The notes under the pieces are model-generated. The model was not told the DNA's origin. It saw nothing but the letters and a program-made list of their open reading frames with translations, and did no database searches. From positions 1 through 20,073 of the IMG/VR virus record IMGVR_UViG_3300037349_000198: a stretch of 20,073 nt of DNA; one strand, given 5' to 3'. The DNA is from a virus. Within the stretch, counting starts at the first letter, position 1. Every line of letters begins with the position of its first letter. The translations under genes and the position numbers were made by a program. Shown here piece after piece: positions 6,555-13,730 of this stretch.

Positions 6555-7497
6555 AAAGTTTTTTGTAATGGCCGAAGCAGGCACTGAAGGTACCGGCGCC
6601 GGTGGAACTGCAATTAATAACCCGCCCCCAATTGCCGCTCCAGATGTTGACGCAAAGGGTGGAGATGATGCCGCAGCCTTGGCTGCAAAAGCTGCCGCTG
6701 CGAATGCACCCAAGGGTGATTTTGTATTACCTGAGAAGTGGTATGAGAAATTGCCTGATGATTTAAAGAATGAACCGACGTTAAGAAATTTCACTGACTT
6801 TAATCATTTAGTTAAATCTTTGGTGCATGCTCAAAAAGCTATTGGAGCTGATAAACTCGTTAAGCCCTCTAAGCATGCTACCGATGCTGACATCAAGGAA
6901 TTCTATAAAGCCTCAGGGTTGCTTCCTGAGAGCCTGGACAAATATGATGTTAAACCACCTCCGATTTTTGAGAAAGACCAGGAAGGGTTTAATAAATTAA
7001 AAGCTGCCGCTTTCGAAGCTGATATCTCACCAAAGCAATTCCAAAAATTAGCCGACGCTTATGGTACAGACCTTGCCCAACAAATTGTTAAAAATCAAAC
7101 CATGGCAAAAGAAGCTCAGGCAATAGGGATTAATGGACTAAAGGCTGAGTGGGGCAAAAAATACGATGAGAATTTACGGGCCGCGGGCCATGCCTTGAAT
7201 AAATTTGGCGATGACTCTTTAAAGAAGATGTTAGACACCACAGGTCTTGGCAATCACCCCGCAATCTTAAAGGCCTTTGCTAAGATGGGAGAGAATTTAG
7301 TGGAGCACACAATTGATAAAGGTGGCGCTGGAAATCAGGAAAGAAACTTTACCCCTAAAGAAGCTGCCGCTAAATCGGCTGCCATTATGGGTAACCCCGC
7401 ACATCCTTATTATTTGAAAGATCACCCTGGACATTTGGCAGCGGTCGAGGAGATGAAGGGTCTGTTTGAAATGCAGTATGTAGATGCTGGGGCTTGA
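6547..7497 (+). CDS. Capsid assembly scaffolding protein (probable)
   Basis: The 316-residue protein lies between portal and major capsid genes, where podoviruses keep their scaffold. It opens with a Gly/Ala/Pro-rich low-complexity leader, then a Trp- and Lys-rich segment (VLPEKWYEKLPDDLKN), a step typical of phage head-assembly proteins (a KASGLLPESLDKYDV-like motif), and long predicted helices (LKAEWGKKYDENL and on) to the C-terminus. Scaffolds guide shell assembly and then leave or are degraded. ATG 6544, 6547 and 6568 are all in frame; 6547 gives 6 nt spacing from the purine run at 6530-6540 and an 8 nt overlap with the previous gene. No protease motif is visible. Confidence 0.85.
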   Translation: MNRKFFVMAEAGTEGTGAGGTAINNPPPIAAPDVDAKGGDDAAALAAKAAAANAPKGDFVLPEKWYEKLPDDLKNEPTLRNFTDFNHLVKSLVHAQKAIGADKLVKPSKHATDADIKEFYKASGLLPESLDKYDVKPPPIFEKDQEGFNKLKAAAFEADISPKQFQKLADAYGTDLAQQIVKNQTMAKEAQAIGINGLKAEWGKKYDENLRAAGHALNKFGDDSLKKMLDTTGLGNHPAILKAFAKMGENLVEHTIDKGGAGNQERNFTPKEAAAKSAAIMGNPAHPYYLKDHPGHLAAVEEMKGLFEMQYVDAGA

Positions 7498-7671
7498 CTT
7501 TAGAGCCCTTTTTACCGAAGTATGATTATATAGGTTCACCGGAGATGGGCAATCGTCGCTGATCCATTGTTGAAGGTGTGACCATAAAATAGCGCGAATC
7601 CTCCAAAGAGGGCAATTCGACAAAGTTCAAATTTTGTAGTTTTGTCTATAACTTTTTTCGGAGGATGACTC
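7498..7671 (+). promoter_or_regulatory. Structured leader upstream of the major capsid gene
   Basis: This is the longest gene-free gap inside the structural operon. It can form two hairpins: CGAATCCTC (7595-7603) with GAGG and ATTCG (7608-7619, 3 nt bulge), and GACAAA (7619-7624) with TTTGTC (7641-7646). A strong ribosome binding site (GGAGG, 7660-7664, 7 nt before ATG) follows. TTGACT (7494-7499) and TATGAT (7521-7526) resemble promoter boxes, but the 21 bp spacer is too long for ordinary sigma70. The leader may carry a capsid-specific promoter of unknown type or an RNA processing or stability site, as before gene 10 of T7. Confidence 0.45.
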
Positions 7672-8613
7672 ATGTCTCAACAAATTACCACAGCGTTTGT
7701 AAAACAGTTTGGAAGTAATATCTACTTCCTTGCGCAACAAAAAGGATCACGACTTCGCGGCTCAGTTCGTAATGAGCAACAAGTCGGTGACGTTGCATTC
7801 TATGACCAAATCGGAGCAGTAAGTGCTGTTCTAAAAACCAGCCGTTATTCAAACACACCGCAAATCGATACACCACACGCTAGACGTATGGTTTCGATGA
7901 ACGATTATGAATGGGCTGATTTGATCGACAAACAGGATAAAATTCGAATCCTCATTGATCCTCAATCTGCATACACACAGAGTGCTATGTGGGCCATGGG
8001 TCGATCGATGGATGACGTTATTATCTCCGCAGCCCTTGGAACCTCTTACACTGGCGTAAGTGGATCAACCTCTGTGACCTTGCCAGTTGCTCAGTACTAC
8101 GCAGCTAATGACGGAACCCAGTTCACAAATTTAAACACCGTCACTCTTCGTGGAATAAAGCAAAAATTTGATGCAGCCGATATCGATGAAGCAATTCCTC
8201 GATACATTTGCTGCTCTTCATCCCAGATCCAAAACTTACTTGTTGAAACACAAGTAACAAGTGCCGATTTCAACACAGTCAAAGCACTGGTTGAAGGAAA
8301 AATCGACACGTTCATGGGGTTCAAATTCATTCGCTCTGAGCGATTAAATACCTTGGCTTCAGCTTCTTTCTCGGCTGATCCCACAACCGGTATTGTGACC
8401 GCAGGGTCCAATTTCACAAACTACACCACATGCCGCCAAGTAATTGCTTGGGCACAAGATGGAATACTCTTGAGCACTGGTATGGATGTATTTGCTCGCA
8501 TTGATGAGCGCGCTGATAAGTCTTACAGCACTCAAGTTTACGCAGCAATGTCACTCGGTGCGACCCGAATGGAAGAAGTGAAAGTCGTCGCAGCTCTCTG
8601 TAAAGAAAGCTAA
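7672..8613 (+). CDS. Major capsid protein
   Basis: The 313-residue product fits the podovirus capsid family of the Bbp17 type: an N-terminal MSQQITTAFVKQFG, then LAQQKGSRLRGSVR, then VGDVAFYDQIG, and later RRMVSMNDYEWADLIDKQDKIRI with a following MGRSMDDVIISAALG helix. These are the N-arm, E-loop and spine-helix regions expected of an HK97-fold subunit of about 34 kDa. It assembles the icosahedral shell with the scaffold and portal encoded just upstream. The start has a strong Shine-Dalgarno (GGAGG, 7660-7664). Codon choice here is more even and C-rich than in neighbours, as expected for the most abundant virion protein. A terminator follows 17 nt after the stop. Confidence 0.94.
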   Translation: MSQQITTAFVKQFGSNIYFLAQQKGSRLRGSVRNEQQVGDVAFYDQIGAVSAVLKTSRYSNTPQIDTPHARRMVSMNDYEWADLIDKQDKIRILIDPQSAYTQSAMWAMGRSMDDVIISAALGTSYTGVSGSTSVTLPVAQYYAANDGTQFTNLNTVTLRGIKQKFDAADIDEAIPRYICCSSSQIQNLLVETQVTSADFNTVKALVEGKIDTFMGFKFIRSERLNTLASASFSADPTTGIVTAGSNFTNYTTCRQVIAWAQDGILLSTGMDVFARIDERADKSYSTQVYAAMSLGATRMEEVKVVAALCKES

Positions 8614-8630
8614 GAATTATTTTAATAGCG

Positions 8631-8661
8631 GTGGGGTGTATTAAAATACATCCCACTTTTT
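8631..8661 (+). terminator. Rho-independent terminator after major capsid gene
   Basis: An 11 bp stem, 8631-8641 with 8646-8656 (one G-U pair, 4 nt loop TAAA), is followed by five T (8657-8661). The next gene starts only 29 nt later with no room for an ordinary promoter, so this terminator must be leaky or serve as an RNA 3' end that lifts capsid expression over the genes behind it. Confidence 0.92.
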
Positions 8662-8689
8662 CTAGAAAATTTTAAAAGGAGATTTGAAA

Positions 8690-9193
8690 ATGGCTCAGTT
8701 ATATGGTGTGAATGCGACTCTGGGACAAAATAGTAACCCAGTCGTAAAAGTACCTCCCGGTCAAGGTGGGGGAATGCTCCGAGTAATGTTTGACAGCTAC
8801 GCCTACGGGGCTGGTGGATCAACTACTGCGGATATTATTAACCTCGGTAATCCACTTCCTCCCGGAGCTTTAATCCTTGACGTTATAGTAAATCATAACG
8901 CCTGGGGTGGATCTGGAGCGATCAACCTCGGATATGTGGTCAGCACAGGAGACACTGATGCAGCTTCTGCTACAGCATTCTTCTCAGCTCTCAGCATGGC
9001 CTCCGCTGCGACTGTTAGACTGACTGACACAACCTACAACGCTGCTACAGGGTTGTATAAATTGTTTAGCTCTGCCCCTGCCGCTGCTTCGAATCAATTA
9101 GCTCCTCAGATTCAAGTTCAAGCTGTGGTTTCCACCGGCGGTGCTGCTCAAGCAAGTACCCTCGCAGTGGCTGTTTATTATTTAACGTACTAA
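8690..9193 (+). CDS. Capsid decoration/cement protein (probable)
   Basis: The 167-residue product is small, Gly/Ala/Ser/Thr-rich, without cysteines or a signal peptide, and beta-rich by appearance. Key points are INLGNPLPPGALI at 50-62, GSGAINLGY at 74-82 and a closing strand pattern (AVAVYYL). Genes of this size directly behind the capsid gene usually encode shell-stabilising cement proteins (Bbp16 slot in BPP-1-like phages). The exported protein at 904-1422 has the same overall order of motifs. ATG 8690 is chosen because AAAGGAG lies 8 nt upstream; a TTG at 8684 is in frame but too close to it. Terminators stand before and after the gene. Confidence 0.75.
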   Translation: MAQLYGVNATLGQNSNPVVKVPPGQGGGMLRVMFDSYAYGAGGSTTADIINLGNPLPPGALILDVIVNHNAWGGSGAINLGYVVSTGDTDAASATAFFSALSMASAATVRLTDTTYNAATGLYKLFSSAPAAASNQLAPQIQVQAVVSTGGAAQASTLAVAVYYLTY

Positions 9194-9201
9194 GAATCGT
9201 A

Positions 9202-9231
9202 GGGCACGCCTTCGGGCGTGTCCCTTTTTTT
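9202..9231 (+). terminator. Rho-independent terminator with UUCG loop
   Basis: GGGCACGCC (9202-9210) pairs with GGCGTGTCCC (9215-9224, one bulged T) around a TTCG tetraloop, followed by seven T (9225-9231). It is a very stable terminator placed 14 nt before the next gene's start, again with no room for a promoter between them. Confidence 0.94.
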
Positions 9232-9245
9232 GAAGGGGTGAAAAT

Positions 9246-9875
9246 TTGACCGGCATAAATTCCGAAACGGACTTGTGTAATTCTGCGCTCATAAAACTTG
9301 GCGCAGATCCCATCACAGAATTAGGCGTTGATACATCTAAACAAGGTGTGCTTTGCTCAAATCGTTACCCCTACATTCGTGACGAAGTTTTAACAAATCA
9401 TCCATGGAATTTTGCTAAAAAAAGAGCCTCCCTTGCTCCAAGTGCAACGACACCTTTTAATTACAAATATACTTACGGCTTTCAAGTCCCCAATGATCTT
9501 TTAAAACTCTTAGGAAATGATCTCGATGAAGATGACTCTTGGGTTTACGAGGGTGGCTATATTTGTTGTTATGCCACAACACTAAACATACTTTATATAT
9601 TTCAACAAACCGACACCACAAGATATGACGCCTTGGCAGCTAGTGCCATCGCCTGGAGATTAGCCGCAGAATTGGCATACCCTCTAGTTCAATCCACAAC
9701 GCTCGCTAAAACTTGTATGGATGCTTACTTAGCCACAATGAAAGATGCACGCAGCAAAAACGCTCAAGAGAGAGGATCCCTTCAGCAAGTGGTGGCAGAT
9801 TCTTGGTCGCAAGCTAGGGTCTCAGGTGGCCTTGACAATGGATTTGGCCAGGGTGATGACCCTTCAAAATTATAG
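9246..9875 (+). CDS. Tail tubular protein A / head-tail adaptor
   Basis: The 209-residue product has the hallmark start of T7 gp11-like adaptors: TDLCNSALIKLGADPI at about 8-23, then a Cys and Tyr segment and RDEVLTNHPWNFAKKRASL, followed by a YGFQVPNDLLKLL strand-turn. These rings bind under the portal and carry the nozzle protein encoded next. The start is TTG, with AAGGGGTG (9233-9240) 5 nt upstream; a nearby GTG at 9238 hits an in-frame stop after three codons, which decides for TTG. The TTG start may hold this protein to a low level. The C-terminal helix is Gln/Ser-rich and ends near GQGDDPSKL. Confidence 0.92.
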   Translation: MTGINSETDLCNSALIKLGADPITELGVDTSKQGVLCSNRYPYIRDEVLTNHPWNFAKKRASLAPSATTPFNYKYTYGFQVPNDLLKLLGNDLDEDDSWVYEGGYICCYATTLNILYIFQQTDTTRYDALAASAIAWRLAAELAYPLVQSTTLAKTCMDAYLATMKDARSKNAQERGSLQQVVADSWSQARVSGGLDNGFGQGDDPSKL

Positions 9876-9881
9876 GATATA

Positions 9882-12731
9882 ATGGGACGTTTTAACGCAC
9901 TAGAAAGTTGTTTTAGCCTCGGCGAAGTTTCGCCTAAAATGTTGGGAAGGTCTGACCTTAAAGATCAGTACGCCCAAATGTGCCAAGAGGTTACAAACTT
10001 TATAATTCATAAACAAGGTGGCGGCTCTCGTCGCCCTGGGACTCAATATCAATTATCCTCTATAAACGGAATTAATTTACCTGCGGGTAAGACTAAAATG
10101 ATCCCGTTTATTATTTCTAAAACTTTAAAGTTCATGGTTTACATTTTCCCCAATGACATAGGAATTAATAATCTTGGCATAGCGGTTCATAACCCCCAAA
10201 CAGGGCAGGTGATTTACACGCCCTTTAATGCCAACACCACAAGTGATTGCAGGGCCCCCGCTCCATTTATTACTTTCCCAGGTATGTCCTCGTATAATAG
10301 TGTCGCTGATTTTCAGCAAATTTCTTATTCATCAAGCGGTGATATCTTAATAATTTGCGCTGGAGGATACCCTCCAATTTATTTGGCGTATGGGACTTTT
10401 ATAGGGGCGGGCAGTGTTAATTTTATTCTGTTTGATATTTGGACCTCTAGATCCATCATCCCCTTAACTCAGCAAGCAAGCTACGCTGCGGGTACTACAG
10501 GGGCCTACAACCCCGGTGGATACTCCGCAAACCCACCATCTTTTGCAAGTAGGCCAACACCTATTAATCCATGGGAGATTACACCCTTTACTTTTTCAAA
10601 CTTTTTCCCCTGGCAGACTTTTCATATTGGCACAGGATACGGAACCGTTGGGGCCACAAAGGTTGATCTTGATTTTGACGGGCCTGGAACCGCTGGCGTG
10701 AATGCTGATATGCCCTTTAGCATTTATGACCCAAACACAAAAGCGAGAACCGGAAGTAATGGGCTAATAAGTTTTAATGGGTGCCTTGGGAATTTAATCA
10801 GAATAGACACCAATGGTACCACTGGCATTGGAATCATTGACTCCGTTGCTGGCGGCTCTACTGGGCAACCCACTGTTACAATTCTAAAAGCCTTCGGGGA
10901 TCAAACACCCACTGTTATGTATATGTCCACTTGGTGCACTTATGGGTGGCCAAAACTCTGCTCTTTTTATCAGCAAAGATTGGTGTTAGCAAATTCCGAT
11001 ACCTTTGATGATACTCTTTGGGGCTCTGAGCAAGGTAATATCACCATGTTTAGGCTCCAAAAAAATATTGAAGATTCAACATTCGCCACCATATCAAACG
11101 ATATGCCCTTTCAATTTGCCCTTGCTCAAACTGAAGACGATGAACTTAAATGGATGACCTCTGATCGGGATTTCATGATTGGCACTTCAGGTGGAGAGTG
11201 GCTCTGCTCAGGCACTGATCCAACACAAAGCTTAGGCCCCCTTAATGTGGGGATTTATTTGCAAACTGCCTATGGCGGGGAAAGAGTCCCTCCGGTTAGA
11301 AGTGAAAGTAATGTTCATTTTGTTTGTAGGGGTGGGACAAAAATCCGGGAGATAGTTTATGACTTCAGAGAAAACCATCGCCTTGCTGACGATATTACTA
11401 ATTATGCTGAGCACATCACTCAGCTTGGTTACAGCCAACGAGCTTCGATTCTACCCTCAGCGGTATTTCGCCTGGCGTATCAGGCTCTTGATAATAATAT
11501 TACTTGGGCTATCGACAATAACGGCCTCCTATTTGCTCTTACAAGGGATCGTGCAACGGGCGTTATGGCCTGGCATAAGCATCCATTAGGAGGAGTTTCA
11601 GGAAACGTTTCCCAAATTTTTACTTTTGCAGGGCTTGCCGCTGGCGCCTCAGGCATGACGCCAAGTTCTTATTTTACTTTTTCAGACGGTAACGGCGTTA
11701 ATCATTATGTTTGGGCTTATATCGGGGGTGTTGGTACTGACCCAGCAATCGCTGGAGCCACAGGACACAAGTGGACCCTCGCTGGAACTGAAACTACAGC
11801 TCAACTTGCAACGTCAATGATCACCCTCATTAACGGTATCGCAGGATTTACATCTTATTTAAATTTAAACGGGGTTCTTTTTAACGGCGGGCAATCTCAG
11901 TATCTAGCGGGTAATATAGTTTTTATTCAATGCACAGCCGCAGGTGCTACAACTCTCCCCGCTAATCCTTCAGGTGTAGCCATGGGCTATGTGGATTTAG
12001 TTACTCAAGGGGTTACGCGCTCTACAGAAACGCCGTTTGTTTTAGATATTTGCACGATGCCCTCAAATTACGGGGATAGTGATGAGGTGTGGCTTTTAGT
12101 GAATAGGTTTATAAATGGCGTAAGTACTGTATGCGTTGAAAAGATGGGTAAACCATATAGGTTTACATCAATGGCTAACACATCTTTAGTAGCTGATGAC
12201 AAATTATTTTTAGCCGATTGCGCGGCTTTTCAAAGGTTATCTTCACCCGGCACAGTGTTTAACGGCTTTACTCAATTAAAAAATACTTTAGTGGATATCA
12301 TAGCAGACGGTAATTATATCGCAGGCGTTACCGTTGACAGCACAGGAACCATCACTACACCCGGCACTCAAACTTACACCGAAGTCATCGCGGGTATTCC
12401 CTACAACGCCTATCTAAGACCAATGCCTATAGTGGCAGGGTCAATGATAGGATCTGGGGACTCAACGCTAAAAAGGATAGATCGGGTTATCGCAAGATTT
12501 TGGAGAACTGTCGCCGCAGGCTACGGGAAATTATCTACAAACCTTGTTCAATTTCCTTTTAGACCCCAGGGTGTTGCTAACGGTACTCCAACGCCAATGT
12601 TCACGGGTGTTATGAATAAGATGTACACCGACGATATAGAAAACGATGCCGATATTTTAATTGCGAGCACAGTTTCACTTCCCTGCACCATAACGTCCAT
12701 GACCCTAAGAGGGCTTACGATGGATGGATAA
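9882..12731 (+). CDS. Tail tubular protein B / tail nozzle, with inserted domain
   Basis: The 949-residue protein is of the T7 gp12 nozzle type. Typical points are SLGEVSPKMLGRSDLKDQY (12-30) and VTNFIIHKQGGGSRRPGTQY near the start; FYQQRLVLANS and LWGSEQGN in the middle; LKWMTSDRDFMIGTSGGEWL, then VHFVCRGGTKIREIVYDF; and DEVWLLVNRFINGV late. It closes the tail and is the exit for DNA. It is longer than T7 gp12 (794 residues). Part of the excess is a separate domain at about 589-710, with SSYFTFSDGNGVNHYVWAYI, a GTDPAIAG turn and a TTAQLATSMITLI helix, of a kind I recognise from other phage tail proteins. AGGAT at 9874-9878 lies 3 nt before ATG 9882. It overlaps the next gene by 8 nt. Confidence 0.95.
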   Translation: MGRFNALESCFSLGEVSPKMLGRSDLKDQYAQMCQEVTNFIIHKQGGGSRRPGTQYQLSSINGINLPAGKTKMIPFIISKTLKFMVYIFPNDIGINNLGIAVHNPQTGQVIYTPFNANTTSDCRAPAPFITFPGMSSYNSVADFQQISYSSSGDILIICAGGYPPIYLAYGTFIGAGSVNFILFDIWTSRSIIPLTQQASYAAGTTGAYNPGGYSANPPSFASRPTPINPWEITPFTFSNFFPWQTFHIGTGYGTVGATKVDLDFDGPGTAGVNADMPFSIYDPNTKARTGSNGLISFNGCLGNLIRIDTNGTTGIGIIDSVAGGSTGQPTVTILKAFGDQTPTVMYMSTWCTYGWPKLCSFYQQRLVLANSDTFDDTLWGSEQGNITMFRLQKNIEDSTFATISNDMPFQFALAQTEDDELKWMTSDRDFMIGTSGGEWLCSGTDPTQSLGPLNVGIYLQTAYGGERVPPVRSESNVHFVCRGGTKIREIVYDFRENHRLADDITNYAEHITQLGYSQRASILPSAVFRLAYQALDNNITWAIDNNGLLFALTRDRATGVMAWHKHPLGGVSGNVSQIFTFAGLAAGASGMTPSSYFTFSDGNGVNHYVWAYIGGVGTDPAIAGATGHKWTLAGTETTAQLATSMITLINGIAGFTSYLNLNGVLFNGGQSQYLAGNIVFIQCTAAGATTLPANPSGVAMGYVDLVTQGVTRSTETPFVLDICTMPSNYGDSDEVWLLVNRFINGVSTVCVEKMGKPYRFTSMANTSLVADDKLFLADCAAFQRLSSPGTVFNGFTQLKNTLVDIIADGNYIAGVTVDSTGTITTPGTQTYTEVIAGIPYNAYLRPMPIVAGSMIGSGDSTLKRIDRVIARFWRTVAAGYGKLSTNLVQFPFRPQGVANGTPTPMFTGVMNKMYTDDIENDADILIASTVSLPCTITSMTLRGLTMDG

Positions 12732-13167
12732 ATTATCGGTGTGGGAATATAAACTAGGGGATTCAAGAAAGTTTAAGCCCAAAGAGGGAATTTTTGATGC
12801 CACAGTCCACGATAATATAGAGAGAATTTTCGCTCTTGGGTCGGATAGGCAGTGGATGTTCACCATTGATTTAGAGGGAAAGCCGGTGGCTGTTATCGGT
12901 GGCACTCTGATTGCCGGAGGTGTTGCAGAGCTTTTCTCTATCATGGCTGATGAGGTCTATAAAAGACCGCTGGCATTTGCCCGGACCGTTGAAAGGTGCA
13001 TGACTTATTGCCAAAAGAAGTTTAAATTTCATAGGTATCAAACGCTCGTAAAAACCGACGAGGTGGGGCTACATCGGTGGGCCAGGTTCTTAAAAATGGA
13101 ACCTGAGGGAGTCTTAAGACAGCTCTACGATAAAAAAGATCACACAATGTATTCGAGGCTATACTAA
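12724..13167 (+). CDS. GNAT-fold protein, T7 gp13-like
   Basis: The 147-residue product has the strand-helix order of a GNAT acetyltransferase: a charged start, a beta pair around RQWMFTIDLEGKPVAVIGG (42-60), AELFSIMADEV, a long helix (PLAFARTVERCMTYCQKKF), and the HRWARFLKMEP-type end common in N-acetyltransferases. The acetyl-CoA pyrophosphate loop (Q/R-x-x-G-x-G/A) is not visible. T7 gp13, in the same place between the nozzle and gp14, is also GNAT-like and needed for virion assembly, so a structural rather than enzymatic role is likely. Translation is probably coupled through the 8 nt overlap with the nozzle gene; AGAGGG lies just upstream. Confidence 0.8.
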   Translation: MDKLSVWEYKLGDSRKFKPKEGIFDATVHDNIERIFALGSDRQWMFTIDLEGKPVAVIGGTLIAGGVAELFSIMADEVYKRPLAFARTVERCMTYCQKKFKFHRYQTLVKTDEVGLHRWARFLKMEPEGVLRQLYDKKDHTMYSRLY

Positions 13168-13721
13168 TGGCGGCAGGGGCAATAATAGGGGCAGTGGGAA
13201 TGGGCGTATCAATGTATGCCCAATATCAAGATGGCCAAGATAAGGCCCAGGCTGCCGCGCGCGATGCTGCTAATAAGCAGCTCATGGCTCAAGAAACTTT
13301 AGATCGTGCCGCTGCCAATCGCCAAAGTTTAGAGCGAGGAATGGCTGAGACCGCAGGGAATCAATCAAGTCAATTCGCGGCAGGGAATGTTGCCGTAAGT
13401 AGTGGCTCACCACTTATGGTCATGGAGAATACTTACGCCTCTGCTCGTAGAAAAATTTATATGGATCAAGAAAATGCCAATTGGGAAGCCCAGCAAGATC
13501 TTATCTCAGGCGCTAATGAGACAACTTTGGCGGGTGAACAAGCTCAAGCTGGAGAAATAGGGGCCGCTGGGTCTCTACTAACAGGGGCAGGAAATATGGC
13601 CTCTAAGTGGTCAAGTAATACAAATACGAGTACAAACCCCATGGACGGAGCAACATACTTAGGCACCTATGCGGGCGGCGGTAATGCTGGCGTTCAGTTT
13701 GACGGATCGAATGCGGGGTAA
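13167..13721 (+). CDS. Internal virion protein, T7 gp14-like
   Basis: The 184-residue product has a hydrophobic N-terminus (AAGAIIGAVGMGVSMYAQY, 2-20) followed by a long Ala/Gln-rich helix, then AGNVAVSSGSPLMVMENTYASARRKI. The GN-V-x-x-SGSPL-x-V turn is a hallmark of gp14-type ejection proteins and similar DNA-injection proteins. After ejection such proteins enter the host outer membrane and start the DNA conduit. The C-terminal 50 residues are Gly/Thr/Asn-rich and probably flexible. The ATG shares one base with the previous stop (TAATG). Cysteines are absent. Confidence 0.78.
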   Translation: MAAGAIIGAVGMGVSMYAQYQDGQDKAQAAARDAANKQLMAQETLDRAAANRQSLERGMAETAGNQSSQFAAGNVAVSSGSPLMVMENTYASARRKIYMDQENANWEAQQDLISGANETTLAGEQAQAGEIGAAGSLLTGAGNMASKWSSNTNTSTNPMDGATYLGTYAGGGNAGVQFDGSNAG

Positions 13722-13730
13722 GAGGGATAA

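Noticed and set aside
7297-7623. Minus-strand ORF of 108 codons over the scaffold end and capsid leader
   Set aside because: Mostly antisense to the scaffold gene, no ribosome binding site, Cys/Ser/Arg-rich sequence typical of a shadow frame.
8097-8417. Minus-strand ORF of 106 codons within the capsid gene
   Set aside because: Fully antisense to a confidently identified gene; no start signal or recognisable protein.
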